From: Vibrio kanaloae
Lineage (GTDB): Bacteria > Pseudomonadota > Gammaproteobacteria > Enterobacterales > Vibrionaceae
Reading direction: 5' to 3'
Assembly (NCBI RefSeq): GCF_024347535.1
Contig: NZ_AP025497.1
Coordinates: 744,001 to 808,000, forward strand
DNA length: 64,000 nt
The position numbers and the translations under genes were made by a program. Below are positions 18,014 through 25,685 of this stretch, in pieces; the first letter of the stretch is position 1; every line of letters starts with the position of its first letter. The notes under the pieces were generated by a model. That model saw nothing but the letters and a program-made list of their open reading frames with translations. It had not been told where the DNA came from and made no database searches.

Positions 18014-18823
18014 ATGCGTGAATTGACCACTCCTGCTTCAGAAAACTATGACCAACGATTTGGTGGCACTCGTCGCCTATATGGCAATAGTGAAGTCGAC
18101 ATACTTAGAGCTGCACACGTGTGTGTGATCGGTATTGGCGGTGTAGGTTCATGGGCTGTTGAAGCGCTTGCTCGTACTGGTTTAGGTGAGCTGACTTTGA
18201 TCGATATGGATGATGTGTGTGTGACCAACATCAACCGTCAGATCCACGCAATGTCGGGTACCGTTGGTAAAAGCAAAATCGAAGTGATGGCAGAGCGCGT
18301 TAAGCTGATTAACCCTGATTGCAAAGTTAACCTGATTGATGACTTTATCGGCCCAGACAATCAGGCTGAATACCTATCGAAAGAGTTCGACTTTGTTCTC
18401 GATGCGATTGATAGCATGAAAGCTAAGGCTTCGCTGTTGGCATATTGCCGTAGCAACAAAATTAAGGTGATCACCACCGGTGGTGCGGGTGGCCAAGTCG
18501 ACCCGACTCAAATCAAAGTGGCTGATCTGACTAAGACGATTCAAGATCCGCTAGCAAAGAAATTGAAAGACACGTTGCGTCGTCGTCATAATTTCCCTAA
18601 GAACCCAGCACGTAAGTTTGGCATTGATTGTGTGTTCTCTACTGAGCAACTTAAATACCCTCAAGCCGACGGCAGTGTATGTGCTGCGAAAGCAACCGCA
18701 GAAGGTCCAAAGCGCATGGATTGTGCGACGGGGTTTGGTGCAGCAACGGTTGTAACGGCGACGTTTGGTTTTGTGGCGGTTTCACGTATCGTAGAAAAGA
18801 TCATTCAAAAGCATACTAAGTAA
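18014..18823 (+). CDS. tcdA: tRNA threonylcarbamoyladenosine dehydratase (TcdA/CsdL)
   Basis: TcdA uses ATP to cyclise t6A37 of ANN-decoding tRNAs to ct6A. The E1-like fold is evident: the nucleotide-binding loop VIGIGGVGSWAVEALARTG, the LIDMDDVCVTNINRQIHA motif, TTGGAGGQVDPTQI, and a C-terminal RMDCATGFGAATVVTATFGF. The product is 269 residues from the ATG at 18014, which I prefer to the TTG at 18002; E. coli TcdA has 268. In E. coli the protein works with the CsdA-CsdE sulfur-transfer pair. Here csdE lies directly downstream and csdA is convergent just beyond, so the functional group is kept together. Confidence 0.96.
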   Translation: MRELTTPASENYDQRFGGTRRLYGNSEVDILRAAHVCVIGIGGVGSWAVEALARTGLGELTLIDMDDVCVTNINRQIHAMSGTVGKSKIEVMAERVKLINPDCKVNLIDDFIGPDNQAEYLSKEFDFVLDAIDSMKAKASLLAYCRSNKIKVITTGGAGGQVDPTQIKVADLTKTIQDPLAKKLKDTLRRRHNFPKNPARKFGIDCVFSTEQLKYPQADGSVCAAKATAEGPKRMDCATGFGAATVVTATFGFVAVSRIVEKIIQKHTK

Positions 18824-18864
18824 CTCGTTATTGTTCGTTTCATAATAATTTACTGGATATTAAA

Positions 18865-19293
18865 ATGATGTCATTCCCAAGCTCTCCATTCGGTACTGAA
18901 ATTACCAGTGATGATATTGTCGCGAAAATGCAAACATTCAACGGCTGGGAAGACCGTTATCGCCAAGTGATTCAATGGGGTAAGAAATTGCCTAACATGC
19001 CTGATGAACTGAAAAGTGAGCAGATATTGGTGTCTGGTTGTGAAAGCCAAGTGTGGTTAGTTTCTCAGAATATCGACGGTGTTTGGTATTTTTGCGCCGA
19101 TTCAGATGCGCGTATCGTTCGCGGTCTGATTACATTAGTAATGGCTGCTTTTGATGGTAAAACGTCACAACAAATTCAAGTGTTCGATATTGATGGTTAC
19201 TTTGAACAGATCGGTCTAATCACCCACCTCAGCCCATCTCGCGGTAATGGATTAAAAGCGATTGTTGCTCAAATCCAAGAGCTAAGTGCTTAA
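18865..19293 (+). CDS. csdE: CsdE/SufE-type sulfur acceptor
   Basis: CsdE accepts persulfide sulfur from the cysteine desulfurase CsdA. The 142-residue protein has the SufE fold signatures WEDRYRQVIQWGKKLP and VSGCESQVWL, where Cys59 is the expected acceptor cysteine, followed by DSDARIVRGL. Synteny with tcdA upstream and csdA downstream supports CsdE rather than SufE. Two adjacent ATG codons (18865 and 18868) are possible starts. It probably shares a transcript with tcdA, 41 bp upstream. Confidence 0.92.
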   Translation: MMSFPSSPFGTEITSDDIVAKMQTFNGWEDRYRQVIQWGKKLPNMPDELKSEQILVSGCESQVWLVSQNIDGVWYFCADSDARIVRGLITLVMAAFDGKTSQQIQVFDIDGYFEQIGLITHLSPSRGNGLKAIVAQIQELSA

Positions 19294-19315
19294 CATTTCT
19301 TAAAAACACCGATAC

Positions 19316-19345
19316 AAAAAGGGTTAACGCTAAACGCCAACCCTA
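19316..19345 (-). terminator. Terminator of csdA
   Basis: On the minus strand AGGGTTGGCG pairs with CGTTAACCCT and is followed by TTTTTG. It also separates the convergent csdE and csdA genes. Confidence 0.75.
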
Positions 19346-19375
19346 AATAACTTCGCTATTCGTTATGTTTACCAT

Positions 19376-20587
19376 CTACAGCATATCAACGGCTTTTTCT
19401 ATCGCCGCTATGAGCCTTTCAACATCATCTATGTTGTTGTAAATGCCAAACGAAATTCGCACTGTCCCTTTCACATTAAGCGCATCCATTAATGGGTGAG
19501 CACAGTGGTGACCAGCGCGAACTGCGATACCTTGTTGATCCAATAGCGTTGCAATATCTTGATGGTGAACACCATCCATTACAAACGTAATCACACTAGA
19601 GTTGGGTTGATACCCTAAAATCTGAATGTCATCCAGTTCACTGAGAGCAAGATAGGTCTCGTGTTGCAGCTGGTGGATATGATTTTCGACATCTTGCTGT
19701 GCAAAACCACTCAACCATTCTATTGCGGTGCTTAAAGCAATAGCGCCAGCGACATTGGGTGTGCCTGCTTCGAACTTGCCAGGCAGTTCAGAAAAAGTAG
19801 TGCCAGAGAAAGAGACACGATCAACCATTTTGCCACCGCCATGCCAAGGTGGCATCGCTTCGAGCAATTCCAGTTTTCCGTAAAGCACACCAATACCTGC
19901 AGGTGCATAGAGCTTATGCCCAGAGAATACGTAGAAATCTGCGCCTAAAGCCGCTACATCAACAGATTCATGAACAATACCTTGCGCGCCATCGACCACA
20001 ACAATAGCATTCATCTTGTGTGCTTTCTCTATCACTTGTTCAATGGGCTGACGAGAACCAGTCACATTAGTTATCTGAGCCAGAGCAACAATCTTGGTTC
20101 GTTCATTTAAGAGCATATCAAACGCAGTTAGGTCAAATTCGCAATCCGATGTCACTGGTACTTTTATGACTTTAGCGCCGGTTTGTTCTGCCACAATTTG
20201 CCAAGGGACTATGTTGGCGTGATGCTCCATTTCACTCACTAAGATCTCATCGCCAGGTTGAAGAGTGCTTCTTGCGTACGTTTGAGCAATGAGGTTAAGT
20301 GCTTCGGTGGCACCGCGAGTCCAGATAATTTCCTTTGAAGACGTAGCGCCAATAAACTGAGCGACCTTGTCTCTTGCTGCTTCAAATTGACTGGTTGCTT
20401 GCGCGGTTAAGCTGTGGCTACCACGGTGAACATTGGCATTTTGCTTAGAGTAATATTGGCTAATGGCATCAATAACCACCTGAGGTTTTTGCGTCGTTGC
20501 CGCGCTGTCTAAGTAAATCAACGGTTGTTGGTTGACGGTTTGTGATAGCGCAGGAAACTGCTCTCGGATGTGATTGATATCAAGCAT
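19376..20587 (-). CDS. csdA: Cysteine desulfurase (CsdA)
   Basis: A PLP-dependent class V aminotransferase-fold enzyme that releases sulfur from cysteine as a protein persulfide. The 403-residue protein has the PLP lysine Lys225 in FSGHKLYAPAGIG, the histidine stretch EMEHHANIVPWQ, and the mobile catalytic cysteine Cys362 in RAGHHCAHPLM. It matches E. coli CsdA (401) rather than IscS, with the SufS/CsdA group-II loop. It is convergent with its partner csdE, whereas in E. coli csdA and csdE form one operon. The ATG at 20587 starts MLDINHIREQFPAL, as expected. Confidence 0.94.
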   Translation of the reverse strand: MLDINHIREQFPALSQTVNQQPLIYLDSAATTQKPQVVIDAISQYYSKQNANVHRGSHSLTAQATSQFEAARDKVAQFIGATSSKEIIWTRGATEALNLIAQTYARSTLQPGDEILVSEMEHHANIVPWQIVAEQTGAKVIKVPVTSDCEFDLTAFDMLLNERTKIVALAQITNVTGSRQPIEQVIEKAHKMNAIVVVDGAQGIVHESVDVAALGADFYVFSGHKLYAPAGIGVLYGKLELLEAMPPWHGGGKMVDRVSFSGTTFSELPGKFEAGTPNVAGAIALSTAIEWLSGFAQQDVENHIHQLQHETYLALSELDDIQILGYQPNSSVITFVMDGVHHQDIATLLDQQGIAVRAGHHCAHPLMDALNVKGTVRISFGIYNNIDDVERLIAAIEKAVDML

Positions 20588-20674
20588 CTATTCTTACCTA
20601 AAATCTTGGAAATTGGTGCCAGCGTTACGCTGAGCGGTATCGTTATTTTATCGCGACTTGTAAAGCGTTGCTGA

Positions 20675-21568
20675 CTAATCTTGATGATTCCAGCTATTTT
20701 CTCGTTCTTTAACCATTGCGAGCAGTTTTTGGTTAGTGGGAACTTCTATTTGATGCTTGAGTGCGGTCTTTATAAGGTGCCCGGTAATGAAGTCGATCTC
20801 AGTCTTTCGTTTATAAAACATATCTTGCTTCATTGAAGAGTTGTTCTGTGCTGTGGCGTGAATAACCTTGTTGACGCTTGCTTCTAATTCATCAAATGAA
20901 CAAGTAATACCTTCCACCTGCATTACTTGCGTGAGTTCGCGAATGATGGAATTTAGTGTCTCGCTGAAGCGTTGATCGGCGAGCTCCCCATTCTTAATCT
21001 GTTCTAATCCAGTCAGTGGGTTGATAGCACAATTGATGGCGAGCTTAGTCCAAAGTGCCGTTTTTATCTTAGGGTTCCAGTTCACGGTTGGTAGGGCGTG
21101 TTCCAACACATCAACCAAAAAAGTGCATTGCTGACCTTTGAGGTTAAAAGCCCCTAGTTGAGTTTGACCCTGTCCAGTGTGAGATACACTGTTGCGGTCG
21201 GGTTTAAAGGCTGCTTGGGTGGTGGTCGCCAATACTAACGGATGATCATCAATTTGAGTGACTATCTCGTCAACCGCACCCATTCCGTTATGCATGAACA
21301 TGAGAATGGTGTCAGAGTCGAGATATTGAAGTAACGGAGTGGTGGCTTCTTCTACTTGCCAAGCCTTGACTGTGAAGATAACCAAATCACTCGTTGATAG
21401 CTTGTCGATATTGTTGTTACTGAAGGAAAGTGAAGTTTGCTCATCAAGTGTTAGGTCTGTAGAGGTTTCAGAAGAACGACTCCACAAAGAAACATTATGA
21501 CCCGCTTGAAGTAGTTTTAGCGCCCACAAAGAGCCAATAGCCCCAGGCCCAACAATAGTGATGTTCAC
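20675..21568 (-). CDS. panE: 2-dehydropantoate 2-reductase (PanE/ApbA family)
   Basis: NADPH-dependent reduction of 2-dehydropantoate to pantoate in coenzyme A synthesis. The 297-residue product starts with the dinucleotide-binding GPGAIGSLWALKL, has LVIFTVKAWQVEEA and MHNGMG motifs, and the family lysine and asparagine in WTKLAINCAINPLTGL. The start is GTG at 21568; homology begins at that position and no better ATG exists upstream. Paralogues in this family are common, so the panE name rests on overall similarity and length (303 in E. coli). It lies between csdA and ompK but has no evident functional link to either. Confidence 0.85.
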   Translation of the reverse strand: MNITIVGPGAIGSLWALKLLQAGHNVSLWSRSSETSTDLTLDEQTSLSFSNNNIDKLSTSDLVIFTVKAWQVEEATTPLLQYLDSDTILMFMHNGMGAVDEIVTQIDDHPLVLATTTQAAFKPDRNSVSHTGQGQTQLGAFNLKGQQCTFLVDVLEHALPTVNWNPKIKTALWTKLAINCAINPLTGLEQIKNGELADQRFSETLNSIIRELTQVMQVEGITCSFDELEASVNKVIHATAQNNSSMKQDMFYKRKTEIDFITGHLIKTALKHQIEVPTNQKLLAMVKERENSWNHQD

Positions 21569-21625
21569 AGCAATACCGAGATAAGAAAGTGATGCTGCAA
21601 GAATAGCGAGGCATTAAATGAAAGC

Positions 21626-21655
21626 AACAAAAATGGCACCCGAGGGTGCCATTTA
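21626..21655 (-). terminator. Terminator of ompK
   Basis: On the minus strand AAATGGCACC pairs with GGTGCCATTT (loop of four) and is followed by TTG after five T. It lies 24 bp past the ompK stop codon. Confidence 0.85.
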
Positions 21656-21678
21656 GGAAATATTTCTTAGAAGTTCGA

Positions 21679-22461
21679 TTAGAACTTGTAAGTAACTGCA
21701 ACGTAGTGACCGAAGCCTGAAGACTTAAGTGCATTGCTATCTTTGATGCCGTAGATGTCTTTGTAGCCTTTGAGGCCGTAACCTACTGCGAAGCGATCTG
21801 AGTGCCAGTAAATACCGTTGTACATTGCACCACCATTGCTAGCCGAAGCGTATTCGTCTTTCATATCAAATTGGTAGTCGATGTAGCCTTGGTATGAGAT
21901 GAACGAACCGTTCTCGAAGAAGTAGAATGGTTTGAACCAGTTTGCAGAAATTTGGTAGCCGTTCCAGTCTTTTTCGTTTGAGTCGTAAGTGCCGTAAAGG
22001 TTAACGCCTACTTTACCAAACCAAGGAACCATTACGTCAGAGCCAAGACCCACTTTTTGAGTGTTAACGCCAGAGTTACCGCCCCATTCTATAAGCGTAG
22101 AAACATAAAGTTCTTCAACAGGACCGAAAGACAGATCTTTGCCCGTTAGGGCGTCAAGAGACATACGAGGCGCAAACTTCATGAAGATTTTTTCTTGACC
22201 ATCTTTATCGCTACCTGGATCAGACGTTAGGTTGAATACATCAACGTAACCGTAAAGGTCGAAGATTCCAGAGCGACCACCAAATTCCATCTCTAAGTAA
22301 TCATGAGTTGATTCGCCTGGAAGCTCGTCAATCGCACCCATAAGGTTAAATTGCATCCATTTATAGTCGTTTTTATGGATGTCGCCGTCAGAATAATCTG
22401 CTGCCATTACTGGAGCAGAAGTTGCTGCAAGTAGGCCAAGAGTTAAAAGTGATTTACGCAT
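21679..22461 (-). CDS. ompK: Outer membrane protein OmpK (Tsx-family nucleoside channel; vibriophage receptor type)
   Basis: A 260-residue outer membrane beta-barrel with a signal peptide (MRKSLLTLGLLAATSAPVMA, cleaved before ADYSDGDIHKN). It is closely similar to Vibrio OmpK, known as the receptor of broad-host vibriophage KVP40, and belongs to the Tsx nucleoside-channel family. Signatures include DYKWMQFNLMGAIDELPG, ENGSFISYQGYIDYQF, and the terminal aromatic phenylalanine of SGFGHYVAVTYKF. I chose the ATG at 22461 because it starts the signal peptide and has AGAGAG upstream; the open frame extends 48 codons further without homology. A CRP site, a -10-like TATTAT and an operator-like palindrome lie upstream. 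Confidence 0.95.
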   Translation of the reverse strand: MRKSLLTLGLLAATSAPVMAADYSDGDIHKNDYKWMQFNLMGAIDELPGESTHDYLEMEFGGRSGIFDLYGYVDVFNLTSDPGSDKDGQEKIFMKFAPRMSLDALTGKDLSFGPVEELYVSTLIEWGGNSGVNTQKVGLGSDVMVPWFGKVGVNLYGTYDSNEKDWNGYQISANWFKPFYFFENGSFISYQGYIDYQFDMKDEYASASNGGAMYNGIYWHSDRFAVGYGLKGYKDIYGIKDSNALKSSGFGHYVAVTYKF

Positions 22462-22590
22462 AATGGAACTCTCTATATTTGAAATAAGTAACCCGCAAAC
22501 TTGTAAGTGTTTACGTTGTCCGAATGCCGAGCATAATAGCGATTTTGTTCTCAAATAAAAGTGAGACAGAGTGAAAACTACAATTATTAA

Positions 22591-22606
22591 AGTGAAGTCG
22601 ATCACA
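22591..22606 (-). promoter_or_regulatory. CRP binding site upstream of ompK
   Basis: On the minus strand the sequence is TGTGA-N6-TCACT, matching nine of ten core bases of the CRP consensus TGTGA-N6-TCACA. If the TATTAT at 22533-22538 is the -10 element, the site is centred about 72 bp upstream of the transcript start, a standard class I position. E. coli tsx is also cAMP-CRP controlled. Confidence 0.7.
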
Positions 22607-23056
22607 CTAACGATCTAAATGACGGAACTTTAAGATAGCAATGCATCTTGATGCACCATAAATTCTATTGATTTTGTGAAATTCGGTTATTTTGTGGGGG
22701 AATTGCTGAAATACCGTTCTAAGCAAACGATTCTACTGAATAGAGTGACATGCATATCAAAATCAACAGTATTCTTTTCTAAGCTTTCTTTGCCTCAAAA
22801 TGAGGTAAATCGTCCGTCTCGTTTTCTTTGCTTTGAGCTATTTTTGATCGACGTTGTACTGGAGTTAGAATCATTTGATGAAGAGGTAATTGGGGTAATT
22901 GAGCTTTGTTGTTTATTTATAGAAAGAGATTGTTCTTTGTTCTAAACATGGAAAGAACTTTGGAGAGTTTGCAATTGATGATGTGATGGGAACTGAGTTC
23001 CACTTAACCGTGACTGGTACAATAGATTTTCGGTTTCGTCTCTGCCGTCAGAAAGT
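22607..23056. other. Intergenic region between ompK and ampG
   Basis: No gene is supported in this 450-bp stretch. A GTG-started 89-codon frame (22676-22945, plus) lacks a ribosome-binding site and recognisable protein features. A 14-bp palindrome, TGCATC-TT-GATGCA, lies at 22642-22655, upstream of the ompK CRP site. The rest is AT-rich and unstructured until the ampG terminator. Confidence 0.6.
22642..22655. promoter_or_regulatory. Operator-like palindrome upstream of ompK
   Basis: A TGCATC-TT-GATGCA palindrome lies 36 bp upstream of the CRP site. Its minus-strand half GATGCATT differs in one base from the CytR octamer GTTGCATT known from E. coli nucleoside genes. Assignment to CytR is inference only. 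Confidence 0.35.
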
Positions 23057-23088
23057 AAAAAGGGTAGTTTGACGCTACCCTTTTTTTA
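23057..23088 (-). terminator. Terminator of ampG
   Basis: A nine-bp stem (AAAGGGTAG with CTACCCTTT) is flanked by A and T runs and begins at the ampG stop. On the minus strand it ends with TTTTTAC. Confidence 0.85.
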
Positions 23089-24447
23089 CTATTCTTGATG
23101 GTTTTTGGCTTTTTCTAATAAATCAGTGAAAAAGTGGCGTAATGAATAGAGCATGATCAAACTCGGAATCACCATTAATGCTGTCAGTATGAAGAAAGTC
23201 GACCAGTCATTAAGGTAATCAACGACTTCACCGCTGAATGATGCCAGTGTTGTCCGACCTAAATTTCCCAATGATGCAAGCAGAGCGTATTGGGTTGCAG
23301 AGAATGCTTGGCCAGTTACCATTGTCAGGAAAGAAACAAATGCAACGGTTGAGAAGGCAGATGTGAAGTTATCAACCATCAGCGTGGCTAAGAACAGATG
23401 CTCATTTGGACCAACTTGGGCGATCCATGCGAACATTAGATTACTGGCTGCCATTGCGATACCGCCGATCATTAACCCGCGAACTATACCAAATTTGACA
23501 TTGACCATACTGCCAATTAAGGTGAATAACATGGTTAATCCCCAACCGATTAATTTAGAGTAGTAACCGATTTGCTCGTTAGAGAAGCCAATTTCTTTAT
23601 AGAATGTGATCGACATTCTTCCCAAGAAGGCTTCACCTATCTTAAATAGAAAAACGAAAAGTAACAAAGTTAGAGCGACTCTAAATCCATTGCGTTTGAA
23701 GAAGTCTAGGAAGGGTTCTGCGACGGTCACGGTAAGCCAGACAACAATAGGGTTACCTACTATTTGACGATGACGGCGTTCGGCTTCTGCTTGTAAGCTA
23801 TCTCGTTTCGTTTTTGGTTCGCCAACGAGTAATGTGAACAACATTAGAATTGCGACAATACCAGCCATACCGTAGTAAACACCATTCCAGCCAACTGAAT
23901 CAGCATTTATGAAGGCAAGATAACCGGGTAGCGAATAGCCTGTCCACCAACCTATAACCGTCATAGCAGAAGCTTGAGGCAGTTTAGATGACTCTGACTT
24001 TGGAAATGTATCAATTCGAAAGGCATCGATCGCAATATCTTGAGTCGATGAGGCAATCGCTATGCCTAAAGCTAACATCGAAGCTAGAACAAGATCATCG
24101 GTTGGGTTTACTCCAGCAATGAAGAGCGTGCAGATCAATACAGCGCTTTGACACAAAAATATCCAACTACGCCGTTGGCCTAATATCGCATGTAGGATTG
24201 GTAGTTTGACTCGGTCTACCAGGGGGGCCCATAGAAAGTTAATGGCATAGACGGCAAATACGCTACCAAAATAGCCAATAGCAGCTCTTGTTAAACCTGC
24301 ATCTTTTAGCCAGCCAGACATGTTGGAGCCAATAAGAACCCATGGGAAGCCACTTGAACAGCCTAACATAAACACCCAAAGTAGACGTTTATCTAGGTAG
24401 CTGCGAAAAGTCTGCATCCAAGAAAGAGAGGGAGAGCCTGATGACAT
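23089..24447 (-). CDS. ampG: Muropeptide permease AmpG
   Basis: AmpG is the inner-membrane major facilitator protein that imports GlcNAc-anhydroMurNAc peptides for cell-wall recycling. The 452-residue sequence has 12 or more hydrophobic segments and AmpG motifs: MLGCSSGFPWVLIGSNMSGWLK, IGYFGSVFAVYAINFLWAPLVDR, SSTQDIAIDAFRID and SVWGTGYSL-like IGWWTGYSLPGYLAF. It follows yajG and ppiA on the minus strand; in E. coli yajG and ampG are neighbours too. A strong hairpin terminator lies only 18 bp upstream of the start codon (24465-24491), so ampG is either expressed by read-through or from a promoter inside ppiA. GGA lies seven bases before the ATG. Confidence 0.95.
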   Translation of the reverse strand: MSSGSPSLSWMQTFRSYLDKRLLWVFMLGCSSGFPWVLIGSNMSGWLKDAGLTRAAIGYFGSVFAVYAINFLWAPLVDRVKLPILHAILGQRRSWIFLCQSAVLICTLFIAGVNPTDDLVLASMLALGIAIASSTQDIAIDAFRIDTFPKSESSKLPQASAMTVIGWWTGYSLPGYLAFINADSVGWNGVYYGMAGIVAILMLFTLLVGEPKTKRDSLQAEAERRHRQIVGNPIVVWLTVTVAEPFLDFFKRNGFRVALTLLLFVFLFKIGEAFLGRMSITFYKEIGFSNEQIGYYSKLIGWGLTMLFTLIGSMVNVKFGIVRGLMIGGIAMAASNLMFAWIAQVGPNEHLFLATLMVDNFTSAFSTVAFVSFLTMVTGQAFSATQYALLASLGNLGRTTLASFSGEVVDYLNDWSTFFILTALMVIPSLIMLYSLRHFFTDLLEKAKNHQE

Positions 24448-24464
24448 GGGGCGTCCTTGTATAG

Positions 24465-24491
24465 AAAAACGCCCTTAAGAGGTTAAGGGCG
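24465..24491 (-). terminator. Intra-operon terminator between ppiA and ampG
   Basis: On the minus strand CGCCCTTAA pairs with TTAAGGGCG (loop CCTC) and is followed by TTTTTC. It is a complete intrinsic terminator placed immediately before ampG. Confidence 0.8.
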
Positions 24492-24501
24492 CTGTATGAG
24501 A

Positions 24502-25050
24502 TTACTTAAGAAGTGTTACTTTGTTGATGATGATAGGGTCTATTGGGATGTCTGACATACGGCCCATTCGCTTAGTTGGAATGGTAGCCATCTTCTGTAC
24601 GACATCAAATCCCTCAGTCACTTTACCAAATACAGCGTAACCAGGATTAGCGCCTTTCGCGTTTAAGAAATCATTGTCAGCAAAGTTAATGAAGAACTGA
24701 CGAGTTGCAGAATCAGGCGCATTAGTGCGAGCCATAGCGATCGTTGCTGTATCATTCTTTAGACCGTTACTGCCTTCGTTTTTGATAGGGCCATAAGTCG
24801 CTTGTTGATTCATGTCTTGATCGAAGCCACCACCTTGAGCCATAAAGCCAGGAATAACTCGGTGGAAGATAGTGCCTTCATAGCTGCCGTCTTCAACGTA
24901 TTTTAGGAAGTTCTCGGCACTAATCGGTGTTTGCTCTTGATTAAGCTCAATAGTGAAGTTGCCTAATGTTGTTTCCACGTTCACTTTAGGACCAGCCCAA
25001 ACGCTCACGCTCACCAGCATTAATACGATAGAAGTAAGGATACGGTTCAT
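24502..25050 (-). CDS. ppiA: Periplasmic peptidyl-prolyl cis-trans isomerase, cyclophilin type
   Basis: A 182-residue cyclophilin with a signal peptide (MNRILTSIVLMLVSVSVWA) that directs it to the periplasm, where it would speed proline isomerisation during protein folding. Active-site motifs are clear: FHRVIPGFMAQGGG with the catalytic Arg, ARTNAPDSATRQFFINFADN, and PGYAVFGKVTEGFDVV. Length matches E. coli PpiA (190). Its ATG overlaps the yajG stop by one base (TAATG), indicating coupled translation; yajG-ppiA-ampG form an operon-like unit. Confidence 0.92.
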   Translation of the reverse strand: MNRILTSIVLMLVSVSVWAGPKVNVETTLGNFTIELNQEQTPISAENFLKYVEDGSYEGTIFHRVIPGFMAQGGGFDQDMNQQATYGPIKNEGSNGLKNDTATIAMARTNAPDSATRQFFINFADNDFLNAKGANPGYAVFGKVTEGFDVVQKMATIPTKRMGRMSDIPIDPIIINKVTLLK

Positions 25051-25619
25051 TAGAAACGTTCCTTCATGTAAGTTTGTAGCTCTTGGTCGTTAGCAATCTC
25101 AGTAAGTACTAAATTGAGCACATCATTAAGGACCATTGAGATGTCGTCGTTTGAAGCGCTTAACGCACCAGTTCGAACGGCTGTACCATTGAATGTCTTA
25201 ACCAGTTTGCCTTCAGGTGTCTCAGCGGTTACTTCAAGTGTCACTTTACCGTCCATTTGGTTTTCCATAATGGTGTGTTCTACGGTAACGAGTGCTTCTT
25301 GAATCTCTAAAACAATCGAGTTTTCACTGTTTACGCTTGCACGGAAACCTTGAGAGTCCAGCTGTTTTGCTAGCGCGTTTTCTAGAGAAATACGCATGTT
25401 TTGCTTAGCGTGAATTGGCTGAATATTTGAACGGCCGCTATCAACCAATGCTACATATTGAGCAGCACGGACATCTTTACTTGTGAGTGTGTATGTTTTG
25501 CCTTGTACAAGGTTGCTTGAGCTTAGTGAAGCTTCTGGCATTACGTTGATCTGTTCTTGCTGAGGGGCTGAACATGCCGTCAAAGCCATAATAGAAGCAG
25601 CCAAAATCAGTTTTTTCAT
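25050..25619 (-). CDS. yajG: YajG family lipoprotein
   Basis: A 189-residue lipoprotein. The signal MKKLILAASIMALTACSAP ends in a lipobox (LTAC). The mature part has the YajG-family pattern LENALAKQLDSQGF, and a C-terminal helix LNDVLNLVLTEIANDQELQTYMKERF. The position next to ampG (with ppiA between) matches the E. coli yajG-ampG order. The molecular function is not established; an envelope role linked to peptidoglycan recycling is inferred from position only. AGGA lies seven bases before the ATG. Confidence 0.85.
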   Translation of the reverse strand: MKKLILAASIMALTACSAPQQEQINVMPEASLSSSNLVQGKTYTLTSKDVRAAQYVALVDSGRSNIQPIHAKQNMRISLENALAKQLDSQGFRASVNSENSIVLEIQEALVTVEHTIMENQMDGKVTLEVTAETPEGKLVKTFNGTAVRTGALSASNDDISMVLNDVLNLVLTEIANDQELQTYMKERF

Positions 25620-25685
25620 TCCTTTATCCTTTCTAAATTCACACCAGAAGCTCGGTATTTTAAATTTTTGTGAAGTCGTTTCTGC

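Noticed and set aside
22462..22605. 48-codon N-terminal extension of ompK
   Set aside because: No homology, the signal peptide starts at 22461, and the likely promoter elements lie within this stretch.
22676..22945. Plus-strand 89-codon frame between ompK and ampG
   Set aside because: GTG start without ribosome-binding site, no recognisable domain, composition unlike the neighbours; more likely untranslated sequence.
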